Positions 30,230-42,176 of a DNA stretch of 64,000 nt are shown piece after piece. A program made the translations under genes and the position numbers. Origin of the DNA: Talpa occidentalis. Taxonomy: Eukaryota > Chordata > Mammalia > Eulipotyphla > Talpidae. How positions within the stretch are numbered: position 1 is the stretch's first letter; each line of letters starts with the position of its first letter. The stretch is taken from positions 38,800,329 to 38,864,328 of the forward strand of contig NW_023601212.1 in assembly GCF_014898055.3 (NCBI RefSeq), written 5' to 3'. Below the pieces are notes generated by a model. That model worked only from the letters and a program-made list of their open reading frames with translations, was not told the origin of the DNA and ran no database searches.

Positions 30230-31165
30230 GCCCCCTCAGGGGTGCAGTTTGCTTCTGGCCCCACTGAGCTCCTCGGAGCCCTCCAGCCCAGGAACTTGGC
30301 CCTGACCTCAGTGCAGTTCTGGTCTGGGCAGGGGTTAGACTTTTACCTTTTATATCAGGCTCCAGGATATTGGAAATGGACTTGAGAATGGACGAATATG
30401 ATTGGAGTTTAACCAGCACCAATCAAACAGCTGGGATTGGAGCCCTGCCCACCCCCCTTGGCAGTTATGTAAAATATGGTACAGTTTCCCATCCACCCCG
30501 TTTTGGGCAGTTATGCAAATATAGGATTGAAAAAAACCTTCCAACCTGATTGGCACTCCCATGGGTGCCAATCAACTAAAAGGACCAATCAGGTTTGAAA
30601 GGCAGGCACCCAGGAGGTTATTTAAGCCACAGCCTAATGAGCTTGGTGTAGGGGTGTGTTTATGGAGCTTGAAGAAGCAGTTGGAGAGGTAGTCAGATTC
30701 ACCCAGAAGACCATTGAGCTGTAACACGGAACCCTGTTCTCTGGCACCACACCTTCACAGACCTGACCTCTGACTGCCTCTGACATCGCTTGCTGAATGA
30801 CACCGTTGGCCCTGTGTTAGGTGTCCTTAAAAGATCTGGTTGCTATTGGCTTTATACCCAGCATCTCTGAGAACTATAACACTGGTCTCTGCCTCTGACA
30901 CATCCGCCCCAGCTCCTGGTGCTGTTGCCTTTGGTGTTGTCTGGTCCAACTGCTGACTGCTGTGGCCACACCTCTGTTGAGAACTTCAAGATCTTCCTGA
31001 CCTTCAAACCATTGCTACTGCCTCTGGCCCTGCCTCTAACTCTCTCCTTTCTCTCAACTTCTCTCCCAACTCTTTCTCTTTCCTTTGTAAATAAACCCTG
31101 TTGTACTTGAACTCTGAGCCTGAGTGGTCTTGCAATTGAGTGCACAGGTGAGAACCTGTGTATAC
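30230..31165 (+). mobile_element. Solo LTR-like element
   Basis: U3-like region with several CCAAT motifs (30549-30553 reversed, 30568-30572, 30585-30589), a TATA-like TTATTTAAG at 30618-30626, and AATAAA at 30090+1000 (31090-31095) followed by a GT-rich end. No gag, pol or env reading frame is visible. Boundaries are approximate. Confidence 0.6.
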
Positions 31166-31249
31166 CAACATACCTCAACATACCTCAATAAAAAATACTA
31201 TTTTTTAAAAAAAGAGAAATACATTTTGTCTTCACCCCAGATTCCTGAT

Positions 31250-32130
31250 ATGGTTACTAGAACCCTTGGAACTTCCTGAGTGAAAGGGGTGGTGGGAGAA
31301 TGTTTTGTTCTCTTTGGGTTTAATCACTGGTTCCTGACTCAGAGAACCTTTGTCCCTGGAATTTCCCCAGTGCCTGGTTGCCAGGGAAATCAACGCTGAT
31401 TGGAGGGTTGGAACTTTCACCACAGCCCTTGACATCTGAAGAGGGGAGGGGAGAGGAATTGGAGATTGAGTCCAATTACCAACAGCCAATGATTTATTCA
31501 ATTGTGCCAGCATGATGGAGCCTCCAGAACAACAGGATTCAGAGAATTTTCAAGTTGGTAGACTCCAAACTCCACAGGTACTTCTCTCTACATATTTCTG
31601 TATCTGACTTTCTTCTGTTTCCTTTATCATATCCTTTACGATAAACTGGTAAAAGTAACTATTTCTCTAAGTTTTGTCTTTATAGCAGATTAGTGAACTG
31701 GAGAAGGGGGTTGTGAGAAACACTGATTTATAGCAGATCAGTCAGAAGTTCAGGGGACAGCCTGGGAATTGTGATTGGTGTCTGAAGTGGGGAGCAGTCT
31801 TTGTTGGACTGAGTCCTTAACCTGTGAGATCTGTGCTAACTGGGAGGAACTAGTGTCAGAACATAACTGTGACAATTGTGTGGTAAAGGATCATATTGGA
31901 CTTTTGGTGGTGCCCTGAATATATATATGTCCACATGCTGATTTTCTATGAGGCACACCGGAAACTAATATAATGACGTAATGCAATATTACTTCAATTT
32001 AAAAAAAATTAAACTGTAGAACACTGAGCTGCTATCCACAGAAAATTAGAGAATTGCTTGATGTGGAAAACTCACACACTGAGTGTCAGAAGCCTTGTGA
32101 GTAGAGAAAGTTTCTCCTTACTATGCATGA
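31250..32130 (+). repeat. Old LTR-like interspersed repeat
   Basis: It contains TTTATAGCAGATCAGTCAGA and AGAATTGCTTGATGTGGAAA, recognisable motifs of an old dispersed mammalian family. The family name was not assigned. No gene seen. Confidence 0.4.
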
Positions 32131-32202
32131 AATAACTTGCCACTGGGCCTCCTCAATTCTGGACCAGTAAACCCATCTGTCTCCTTCACCTGCTATATTT
32201 TT

Positions 32203-32468
32203 AAAAAGATTTATTTATTTATGCATATAAAAGCTAGGGTACAGGCCAGAGATGTGGGGGGTGAGAGGATTCACCAGAGACAGCGTGGGGAACAGAACAG
32301 GCAGACTGACTGAAACACACTGCTGAGAGGAGCAGCGGGTGAGTCAGGAGAGGTCTGCTTCGCCATGTGGGTTTCTCTCTGGCTGGCTGGGGATCAAACT
32401 CGTGCTGCAGAGGCTTTGGACTGCTTCATAGTGTGGTGCTTAACCCCTTGCGCCACCAGGGAGGCCCC
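32203..32468 (-). mobile_element. Lineage SINE (old class), copy 12
   Basis: Reverse copy ending CCACCAGGGAGGCCC. Confidence 0.87.
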
Positions 32469-32532
32469 ACCTGCTGTATTTTTCATTGTGGATTTTAAAA
32501 CAAATTGACATTTTATTAGAAGTTTCTTTCTT

Positions 32533-32857
32533 TTTTTTTTTTTTAAAGGATTTTTTTTTTTTAGAGGCATGTTTTATTTTATTTATTTATTTGTTTGTTC
32601 GTTTTGTTTATACATGCACTGGGTACAGTCAGAAGCACGGGAGGTGAGAGAATTCACCAGAGCTACAGCAGGGAGCAGAGCAGGCAGAAGGACCGAAGTA
32701 CACTGCTGAGGGGAGCAGCGGGCAACAGGAGAGGACTGCGCACCATGTGGGACCCTCCTCCGGTGGCCGGGGAGCAGCCGGGGATCGAACCGGCGTCGCA
32801 GAGGCCGCGGGCAGCTTCGCAACCCAGGGCTCAACCGCTGCGCCACCAGGGAGGCCC
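32533..32857 (-). mobile_element. Lineage SINE (young class), copy 13
   Basis: Reverse copy, 65 nt beyond copy 12, flanked by TTACTAGAAGTTTCTTT-like duplications. Confidence 0.9.
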
Positions 32858-33605
32858 TTACTAGAAGTTTCTTTGAGCATTGATTGTATTGCCAGACTGC
32901 CATTCTAGAATGTCCGCTCCATGAAGGAGCGGTCTGTTTGTCCCCTGTGTCGTCAATGTCTGGAGTTGTGTGACTGGCACCCAGTAGGTACAAAAAAGCT
33001 GGTAGAAAGAACGACCTGGGGAGTTGTTTAGGCCTGGCTGCTGTCCTGGCTGCCGTCCTGCCTGCTGTGGAAGGGCTGGCTGTGGCCTTCTGACCTCAGC
33101 TTCCTCTCTGCCACCAGGAGTGTGGCAGCAGGAAGCTGAAGGTGCCAGATTCTTCAACATTCAGGCTGGGTAATGTGGGGCAATCTCCACTGGGCCCAGA
33201 GACTGAACCACAACGGTTGGGACGGGCTTGGAGTCTGGTGTGTACTGTTCCAGGGGGACCAGAGGAAGTATCAGAGCAGATGAGTAATAATAGCCAACTA
33301 TGGTAATAAGCCCAGCTACAATAATAATTTATAGCAGCTCACATTTTCCCAGTCTGAATACTCAGCCCAGGGACTGGGTGCTTGGAATAATCAGGCTCTT
33401 TTAAAGTGGGACCAGCATCCCACACTTGACGGCTAAAGGAAAAAAGAGGATTTGGGGCTGTTAGGAAGGTTTGTGAGCTGCCCCCAGGGCCAAGAGGCCT
33501 CCTTACTGAATTCTTCATCATAGCAAGGAGGTTCCAGGTCACCCCACCACCTTTTGGGATTTACCCAGGACTGAGGGGAATTTCCAGACAGGGAAGTTTC
33601 TTTCT

Positions 33606-33896
33606 TTTTTTTTTTTAAACTTTTTTTTTTTAAGATTTATTTTTTTAATTTATTTATACAAGCACTGGGTACAGTCAGAAGCGCGGGAGGGTGAGAGAAT
33701 TCACCAGAGCCAGAGCGGAGAGCAAAACAGGCAGAGTGACAAAGTACACTGCTGAGGGGAGCAGCGGGCGGCAGGAGAGGTCTGCGAGCCATGTGGGACC
33801 CTCGCCAGGCGGCTGGCCAGGGAGCAAACCGGCGCTGCAGAGGCGGCGGGCAGCTTTGCAGCCCAGCGCTCAACCGCTGCACCATCAGGGAGGCCC
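33606..33896 (-). mobile_element. Lineage SINE (young class), copy 14
   Basis: Flanked by CAGGGAAGTTTCT on both sides (about 33,590 and 33,896). Confidence 0.9.
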
Positions 33897-34989
33897 AGGG
33901 AAGTTTCTGAGTTAAAATTGGGATAGTCTTGGGCAAACTGGGCCTGCTGCTCACCTTGCTCCAGTGGATTTTCAGGAAGAAGTAGAAATGGGGGATTTTC
34001 CAGATTCCATGAAGTTTGCAAGGAGAGGCCTCCTCAGTGCACCCACCAAACCAGGGAACAGCCAAGACCAGAGCATTAAAAACAAATTCCTTTTGTATCG
34101 TTTTGAAGGGGAAAGTCCAGGGAACAGTCAGCCCCCTCTCCAAAAGAACTATGAGGTCAGTTGGGAATTTGTCCAAGGAAGTAGGACCCTCATTGGGCAT
34201 GTGTGTGAACACATGGCTTCTAGAAAACTCCCATGAGCAGTCTCAGGCAGGGCATTCGGTGCTTCTTGAGAGTGGAACAACAGGAGTTACACACATAATG
34301 GCTGGAGCCGGAAGGTCTAGGTTCATATCCCAACTCAACTGTTGTGGGATTTGGGGCTGTCCTTTAACCTCACCATGTCTCAGTTTCGTCTTCTGTAAAA
34401 TGGGATTACTGGGTATGTCAGGAGCATCCAATGAGTTAAAATGAGTAAGAAGTTTAGAACAGAGTCACATGCAGTGTGAATACTATTTCATTCTCATTGA
34501 AAGATATGTGCAATCTCAGTGACCTCTCCTCTCCATATAGAGCTGCTATGTGAAATTTGCCTTATGAAATATTTCAGTTATTCCAAAAGACCAGGACATA
34601 AATAAAAATATCACCTAGACAAAAGGTGGAAACAACCCAACTGCCCATCAACAGAGGAAGGAATGAACACACTGCAGTATAGTCCTAAGGTGAGACATTA
34701 TTTCAGTCAAAACCAGGGAGTTTGGGCACATGCTACAGTGTGGCGGAGACTTTCAGGGAGGACCCCCACAATTTTTTTTAAACCAAGGGTGGGCAAAATA
34801 AGTGAAAGGGTTCAAAAAATACCAACTTCCAGTTTTACAACAAATAAGTCCTAAAAATAAAACAAGTCCTGAGGATGAGCTGCACAGTGAATGATACTGT
34901 TTTGTAGAGTTGACAGTTGCTAAGAGAGTAGATCTTAAAAGTTCTCATCACAAGAAATAAAATTTTGTAACTATGTATGTGTGACAATT

Positions 34990-35288
34990 TTTTTTAAAAT
35001 ACATTTTTTTTAAAGATTTATTTGTTTATTTATTTATACAAGCACTGGGTACAGTCAGAAGCACGGGAGGGTGAGAGAATTCACCAGAGCCAGAGCGGGG
35101 AGCAGAGCAGGCAGAAGGACCGAAGTACACTGCTGAGGGGAGCAGCGGGCGGCAGGAGAGGTCTGCGCGCCAGGCGGGACCCTCCTCCGGTGGCCGGCCG
35201 GGGAGCAGCCGGGGATCGAACTGGAGCTGCAGAGGCTGCGGGCAGCTTCGCAACCCAGCGCTCAACCGCTGCGCCACTGGGGAGGCCC
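34990..35288 (-). mobile_element. Lineage SINE (young class), copy 15
   Basis: Flanked by GTGACAAWTTT duplications. It contains a short CCGG duplication in the GGCCGGCCGG segment near 35,191. Confidence 0.9.
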
Positions 35289-36289
35289 TGGGTGACAAAT
35301 TTTAACTAGAATTGTGATCCTTTCATAATCTAAATAAATACCCAATATACATGAAGCTATGTATATATACATATATATATATTTTTGAGATATAATTAAC
35401 AAAAATCATCAGTATGCCATCCACTCAGGTAGAGGACAAAATGGCGTGAACACCTTGGAGGAATTCTGCTGCCTCTCATTCCATGCTGGTCATTCCCTCC
35501 CCGGAGGGAATGCCTGTCTGGAAGTGGAGGCAATTCATTCCCATTCCCTAAATGATAAGAAAGATGGTTTTCACATAGCCACTATACATCTTGATACTCG
35601 GACACAAGAGAGAGTGGATCAAACACTCTACCTTTGTTATGTGGACATTTTAGACGGGAAGACAGCCAACAAAAAGAATGTTTCACTTATTCAAGTGAAT
35701 GTATAGTGTGGCCGATGATGACACGATATGGAAAAAGCAAAACAGGGAGATAAAATGCATTTGTGATCTGGTCACCTGGGACTGCCTTTCTGGTGAGAGG
35801 GAGCTAATGTAGGGTCCCATGCAAGTCAGGGATAGGGTGGGCCAGGCAGGGGGAACAGCCAAGGCAAAAGGCCAGGGAGGGAAGCTGTTGCTGAACTTAG
35901 TGTAATTTCTGTTGGTGTGCTGGTCCCTGTAACTTGCTTGCTCTGTCTATATTTGTGTTCATGAATTTCATCCATGTGGATGTTTGCTGCTCCATCGTGG
36001 AGCCTTGTAAACATAGGTTACAATTTACTTGTCCCTTCTCCCATGGATGGACTTTCTGGTTTCAGTGTCACCAAGAATCAACCTTATCCCACCAATTTGT
36101 TCTTTTTAATGCCTCCCCCCCATTTTACTTTTTTTGTTCACACTTTTTTAACGATTTCTTTTCAAATAAGTAACTCATTTATATGGTTCCTAATTGAAAA
36201 GGCACAAAAGAGTTTTGAGGACCACGCTCCACTCTACTTTTTGGGCTTATGACTAAATTCAAAGCATACTAAGGGTTGGATGGTTCCTT

Positions 36290-36725
36290 GAAGTTAACTG
36301 TAGAGCAACCATAGGACCCAACAACTCCACTTGTGGGTATACATACACAGGAAAGCAGAACTCAGAGATATTTGTACATTTGCGTTCACAGCAGTATTAT
36401 TCACAATAACCAAGAGATAGAAACCACTCAAGTGGTCATTGAGTGAATGAATGGATAAACCAAATATGGCCTATCCACACAACAGAATTATTATTCAGCT
36501 TTGAAAAGAAATGAAATTCTGACATGTGCTCCATTATGGATGAACCTTGAAAACATTATTCTGAATGAAATAAACTGGTCACAAAATTACAAATATTTTA
36601 TGAATGAGAAGTTACATGTTTTAATGGGTACAGGATGTCTTATACTTCATGCCACTGAATCAAACACCTAAAAATGGTCAATTTCATGTTATGTACATTT
36701 TATCACAATTAAGAGAAAAATACAG
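36290..36725 (+). mobile_element. L1 ORF2 3' end and 3' UTR fragment
   Basis: It carries CAACTCCACTTGTGGGTATA and TATGGATGAACCTTGAAAAC. Related to the block at 1,360-1,705. Confidence 0.8.
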
Positions 36726-36811
36726 GGGGGTTGGTTTTAAAATTTTTTTTTTCTTCATAGCTCTTTTTTTTTTTTTGAGATATGAATTAAGCATTGACAC
36801 TTTACTCTCCC

Positions 36812-36830
36812 TTTTTTTTTTTTTAAAGAT

Positions 36831-36861
<31 letters not shown>

Positions 36862-37112
36862 TACAAGCACTGGGTACAGTCAGAAGCGTGGGAGGGTGAG
36901 AGAATTCACCAGAGCCAGAGCGGGGAGCAGAGCAGGCAGAAGGACCGAAGTACACTGCTGAGGGGAGCAGCGGGCGGCAGGAGAGGTCTGCGCGCCATGC
37001 GGGACCCTCCTCCAGTGGCCGGGGAGCAGCCGGGGATCGAACCGGCGCCGCAGAGGCTGCAGGCAGCTTCGCAACCCAGTGCTCAACTGCTGCACCACCG
37101 GGGAGGCCCTGG
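36812..37112 (-). mobile_element. Lineage SINE (young class), copy 16, with G-homopolymer at its end
   Basis: Nearly perfect young copy with a long (TTTA)n tail. A run of about 20 G (37,116-37,134) follows, then a repeat of the GGGGGGTTGGTTTTAA site first seen at 36,725. Confidence 0.9.
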
Positions 37113-37480
37113 GCGGGGGGGGGGGGGGGGGGGGTTGGTTTTAATGGGTGAAGAGGATCACTAAGTTAATTATAGTGACAGAAGGTAACTGGAATTATTG
37201 TGTTCATTTGACAATCCATGCAAATATTAAGTCATTATGTTATACAGATGAAACCAGTAGTTGAAAAACCAGATAAATACTAATAAGTGGTTTTGAGCGT
37301 ATGTTGGAAGATGTTAAGTGCCAGGGAGGAAGTAAGGGGCTGAGCAGATAAGGCTATTGGGTGTTGGTATCTCTTGTTTGAGGTTCTGTCCCTAACACCT
37401 AGCACCATTCCAGGTTCCCAGCAAAGGCCTCAAATATTTGTTGCCTGTGAGCAGCTGTAGATGAAGCTTCCTCCTGTGCC

Positions 37481-37731
37481 CATGAAGAAAGTGAATTGCA
37501 TTACCCGGCTCTCAAGTCCCTGGCTTCTGATAGGTTCTGCAAACGAGGAAGACCGGAAGTAGGAGATGAACAAAGGAGAAGTATTTGTTAGCCCACTCCC
37601 TCCCTGCCTGGCCACAGTTCAGGCAGTGGCTGTTTCTCTAGCTCATACATCCTGCAGGGAGCAACTTCTCCATGGCTCCATTCTCAGCAAAGTCTGCTCC
37701 GTTGCCATGTCCCTAAGCTCTGGATGTTAAC
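37481..37731 (+). repeat. Duplicated 250-bp block, copy A
   Basis: About 90% identical to 38,684-38,936, from GAAGAAAGTGAATTGCATTA to GCTCTGGATGTTA. The flanks differ. Confidence 0.85.
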
Positions 37732-37764
37732 AGCTTCCCATGGCTACTAGTTCTGGGGTGCCTT

Positions 37765-38225
37765 ACTGAATAACACCTCCCTGCCAAGATGCCCATGTCT
37801 TAAGCCCTGGAACTTATGACTATATTTTGCCACATGACCAAGGGGAAAACTAAGTGGCAGAGGGAACTGAGGATGCTAATCAACTGACTATGTTAGGGAA
37901 GTTATCCTGGTGTGTTTAAGTTAATCACAGAGGACTTATAAGCGGGGAGGGGAGGCAGAAAGAGGTCGAAATGATATTATACAACCACTCATCTTTGCCA
38001 TCTTGAAGGTGGAGGAAGGGGTCTTGAGCCACCTATAGAAGGTAGAAAAGGCAAGGAAATGGAAACTGCCCAGAGCTTCCAGCAGGATTGCAACCCTAAC
38101 AATGCCTTGATTTTAGCCTGGTGAGATCTGTGTCATACTTCTGACCTGCACGGCTGTACGAAAATACATCAGTGTAGAAGTTACTACGTTTGTGATAATT
38201 GGTTACAGCAGTCAAGAAAATGAAT
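37765..38225 (+). repeat. Old interspersed repeat
   Basis: Motifs GCCTTGATTTTAGCCTGGTG and TTGTGATAATTGGTTACAGC resemble the dispersed family seen near 5,025 and 13,755. Confidence 0.45.
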
Positions 38226-38278
38226 GCATTTTGTTGGTTCTCCAATCATGCTCACAGTTTGTCTAGTTAAATCCTTTT

Positions 38279-38560
38279 GGGGCCTCCCCATTGGCTCAGC
38301 GGGTTGAGCCAGTGCTGTGAAGCTGTCCACAGCCTCTGCAGTGAGGGTTCAATTCCTGGACGGCCAGGGAGATTCCCACATGGCGTGGCAGATCTCTCCT
38401 GTCGCGCCTGCTGCTCCCCTCAGCAGTGCTTTCGGTCTGTCTGCCTGTTCTGCTCTTCACTCTGTCTCCGGTGAATCTTCTTACCCTCTCGCGCCTCTGG
38501 CCTGCACCCCAGCTATTGTATAAATAAAAAATAAATCCTTAAAAAATAATATAAAAAAAT
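38279..38560 (+). mobile_element. Lineage SINE (old class), copy 17
   Basis: Full length, between the two 250-bp blocks. Head GGGCCTCCCCATTGGCTCAG. Confidence 0.87.
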
Positions 38561-38683
38561 AAAATAAACCCTTTTGAGTGAATTATTTGCAGCAAACACC
38601 CAGCAATTCCACTTCAGGGAATTTATCCTACATGTGGATGCCTGTACTTGTGGCAAAGGGTACACAAGTGTATTTCTGGAGCA

Positions 38684-38936
38684 TTGAAGAAAGTGAATTG
38701 CATTACCCAGCTCTCAAGTCCCTGGCTTCTGATAGGTTCTGCAAACAAGGAAGACTGGAAGTTGGGGATGAACAAAGGACAAGTATTTGTTAGCCCACTC
38801 CCTCCCTGCTTGGCCACAGTTCAGGCAGTGATTGTGCTTCTCTAGCTCATACATCCTGCAGGGAGCATCTTCTTCGTGGCTCCATTCTCAGCAAAGTCTG
38901 CTCCGTTGCCATATCCCTAAGCTCTGGATGTTAGCA
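38684..38936 (+). repeat. Duplicated 250-bp block, copy B
   Basis: Second copy in the same orientation, about 1.2 kb away. It is followed by unrelated sequence, not by copy A's flank. Confidence 0.85.
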
Positions 38937-39204
38937 AGAGGTTAACAGGGGCTTACAGGGTAGAGGTTGGGGTGTTTCTGCAGCATTGCTTGTCAAAGTA
39001 GAGGTTGGCGAAACTCCAAGTGTTAATCAAAAAGGGTTGGTGAATAAATGCTGATTCTTCTGTGGCTTTCTATGCAGAGAATGAGGAAGTACTAATGAAC
39101 TGATAAGAATCTATAGCCACATTCAGTGAAAAAAGCAAGATGTGTTACAGATTGTAGAGTGTGGTATGTCTTATGCATAAAGGAAGGGAAGGGCTAATAA
39201 TATA

Positions 39205-39278
39205 TTGGGCTGTCAGAAGTCATGACGCATTTTTGCTTGAAAAACAGAAGAAATATGTCATGACTTCCGACAATCCAA
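39205..39278. mobile_element. Mariner-like MITE with long inverted repeats
   Basis: A 74-bp element whose two ends are about 28-bp inverted repeats (TTGGGCTGTCAGAAGTCATG versus TTGGATTGTCGGAAGTCATG), bracketed by TA target dinucleotides at 39,203 and 39,279. Confidence 0.75.
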
Positions 39279-39289
39279 TACTTGGGGGA

Positions 39290-40990
39290 GGGAAAGAATA
39301 TACTTGATTTTACAAAAGGAAACTATGAAGTTACAAGAAACAATAGACAATGGGCTACTGGAGTTGAGGGCAGGCAACTGGCAAGGTGGAGGATAAACAA
39401 AGAGAAATTCTCTGTCTCTCTTAATAGCATTTGATTATTTAAATCCTATTCTTCCAGGGCCCGCTCTAGGGTGAGGCAAGGGAGGTATGAAAGAGAGCAC
39501 CAAAAATCTCAGTAACCAAGATAAATATTTTAATGTAATATTTTTCAAAACCCACAATTAATGTGGAAAAAGTCCATGGTGAACAAAATAGCGAAATTTT
39601 TAAGAATCAGTAACAGTGCTGTTATACTGGAGTCCGAGGTGAAAGGTAAAATTAGTATGGAGTCTATCTTTGAAAGTTTTCACAGTAAAGAATTAAGAAA
39701 TTGATAATCCCGGATGGATCCTATATGGGCAAGGTTTATCCAGGGCCTTAGGATGTTCTCCAAATCCCTCTGCCATCCTGATCCTTACACAAATGTCAGG
39801 TAACGCACTCCCTCTTGCAGCTCACTACCGCCCCCTGGTGCTGGGATTGGGCACAACCACATCCTGGGCCTCTGCTTTGGCAGTTACAGGTGGCTGGGCC
39901 AGGCCCTCTGCAGTGCTGGAACTCTCAGGTGCAGGAGACAGGCTTAGTACCCTAGTGGCACCCACAGCCTAAGGGAGGTGCCAATACACAGATTGGTAAA
40001 GCTGGGCATATGGGCAGGTGAGGCAAGCTGTGGCTGGCAGAAGGGGAGACTGGGAAGGTCTTTGGGAGGGGCAACACAGTTCTGAGACAAGCAGTCCAGA
40101 GGGCGGTGTCTCTATGGAAGGGTAGGCAGAGGGCTTCACTGGATCATTATTTCATGTTTTAGGCTGCCTCGTCCTTGTTTTACTGTCCTTTAAGCTTTTC
40201 CTGTGCCCCAAATATTTCACTTCTTTTTAAAGGTGCCCCCACTTAAGTACTGTGAGGCTGTTCAGGCAGAGGTACAGGCCACACACCAAGGCTCACATTT
40301 GAGCACTGAATTGCCATGTCTCTTGTCACAAGCCTGGGAGAAGGGTCCTCATGCTAGGGTCACTGTAGAGAGAGCCTGATGAGGTGTAGTAGTTGCCCAA
40401 GGTCACACTGACTGGACAAGGAGGTAGGAGAGGGGGAACAAGATGTGAGGGTAGGGAGGTGATGGGGCAGATGGTAGAAGACCAGGTGAGCTTATGAGGG
40501 CGTTACCTTCTACTGTGGGGGTGGCATGTGCTCAGACTCACGTTCATGGGTACCCTCTGGCTGCTGTGTTTTGGGGTCCGGTGAGGAAGGGGGAGAGAAG
40601 GAGGAAGCTGGGGAAGGTATCCAGGCCAGAGGTGATGAGGCCCTGCACCAGGGCTGTGGGAGTAAAAGGGCAGTGGTCAGATTCAGGCCTGTTTCGGAGG
40701 GAGAGCTGGTCATGTAGGAGTGACTCAGAGGATGAGGCTCCTAAGCTGACAGTGGTAGGGACAAAATAAGCCAAAGACTGAAGGGCCTGGGGAGTGAACT
40801 CTGAGGTAAAGGTGTCCTGAGGAAGCATGTTCCAAGCAGTGGAACAGCATGTGCTAGTCTGGTGTGAGGATGGAGTCACACAGACAGCTGGAGGGTCACA
40901 GGCACAGCTGCCACTCCAGGTTTCCTTCCCATCCCCAAGAGAAGAGCTGTTTCAACAGCCCTCACTACGTCCCTGTGGAACATCTGAAAT
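39290..40990. other. Intergenic DNA between the MITE and CDC37
   Basis: No exon or recent repeat is recognised here. Some of it reads like old MIR or L2 debris. Confidence 0.4.
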
Positions 40991-40992
40991 CC

Positions 40993-40998
40993 TTTATT
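40993..40998 (-). terminator. CDC37: CDC37 polyadenylation signal candidate
   Basis: AATAAA on the minus strand, about 395 nt after the CDC37 stop, a plausible 3' UTR length for this gene. No cleavage evidence is available. Confidence 0.6.
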
Positions 40999-41393
40999 GG
41001 AAGATCTTTGCTGTTTACCATATAGAAGACTCAGCAGTGGACAAACAGTGAAAACAGCCCAGTGTTTGGAGCAGGCCCCTCAGCTGGGAACCCTCCCCTT
41101 ACCCTGTGGACCAGCCTGGCAACCTCTGCCCCTCCCTGGACCCCCAGGCCTTTCCCTGGACCCCCGGGCCTTTGGCATAATGCTGATGAGGGGGCTGCAG
41201 GCAGTGAAGCCCCCTGACTCAAAGCAGAGACTTGGATGAGTGCTGGGGGGAGAGCAGAGTAAGGGGGTAGGCTCCCCTGAACTGGGAGAGGAGCAGCGAA
41301 AGTGGAGGAAGCCAGGAGCTGGGGAGACGGCGTCTATTTTTTTTTTTCTGAAAAGGGGTGCACAGGGGCCTGCAGGCAGGCGGTGGTGGCGAA

Positions 41394-41549
41394 TCACGCG
41401 CTGACATCCTTTTCATCGCCTGTCTTGGGGACGGCTTCCAGCAAGGGATCCCCAGGGCCTGCCTCCTCCCCCTCCTTGGCCTCGCTGGACTTGGAGTTGG
41501 GGACCCAGAGGCCGGAGTCGATGCAGCGCTGCATGTGGTACTTCGCATC
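41394..41549 (-). CDS. CDC37: CDC37 final coding exon
   Basis: It encodes [20 protein letters not shown] through [14 protein letters not shown], then a TGA stop. The acceptor is ccctgcag. The last residue is Ala where human has Val. Confidence 0.95.
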   Translation of the reverse strand, partial: DAKYHMQRCIDSGLWVPNSKSSEAKEGEEAGPGDPLLEAVPKTGDEKDVSA

Positions 41550-42121
41550 CTGCAGGGAGAAGGGCGGGCAGGTGAGCCTGGGCCACCACGTCCAGCGGCC
41601 TGCCTGTCCCCAGCACAACCTTAACCTCCACCAGTGCAGGTAACAGTTGGAAAATTGAACTCAAATTTTAACAGTGTTATGTCTTGGATAAATGTCAGCA
41701 AACTCTTCCTAAAGGGTAAGGTAGTAAAGATTCTTGGCTTATAACCCATATGGTCTGTCACGTGCAACCTCTCCACTCGTCCCATCTCAACTTTAGTCAT
41801 AGTTAGTGCGTAGCCACTGCATTCCATTAAATTCGGTTTACAGCAATACAGTGAGCCTGCAAGCCACAGTTTGAAGACCCTTGGTTTAGAAGCTCATTCT
41901 CAGGGAAACTTCTAGAAACCCTGTCCAGATTCTATGACTAGATCCATTTTACAGATGAGGAAACCAGTGTGGCCAGTGAGCCAATGGGAGGGATGGGGTG
42001 AAGCCAACGTTTATTAAAACTCAAAGTCCTGGCAGCTCTCCTCCCTCCCCTCCTGATAATATTCAGGTGTCTCTTTTTTGCTTTCTCCTTTTTCTAATAA
42101 ACCTGTCTTTTTAAGATGTAA

Positions 42122-42176
<55 letters not shown>

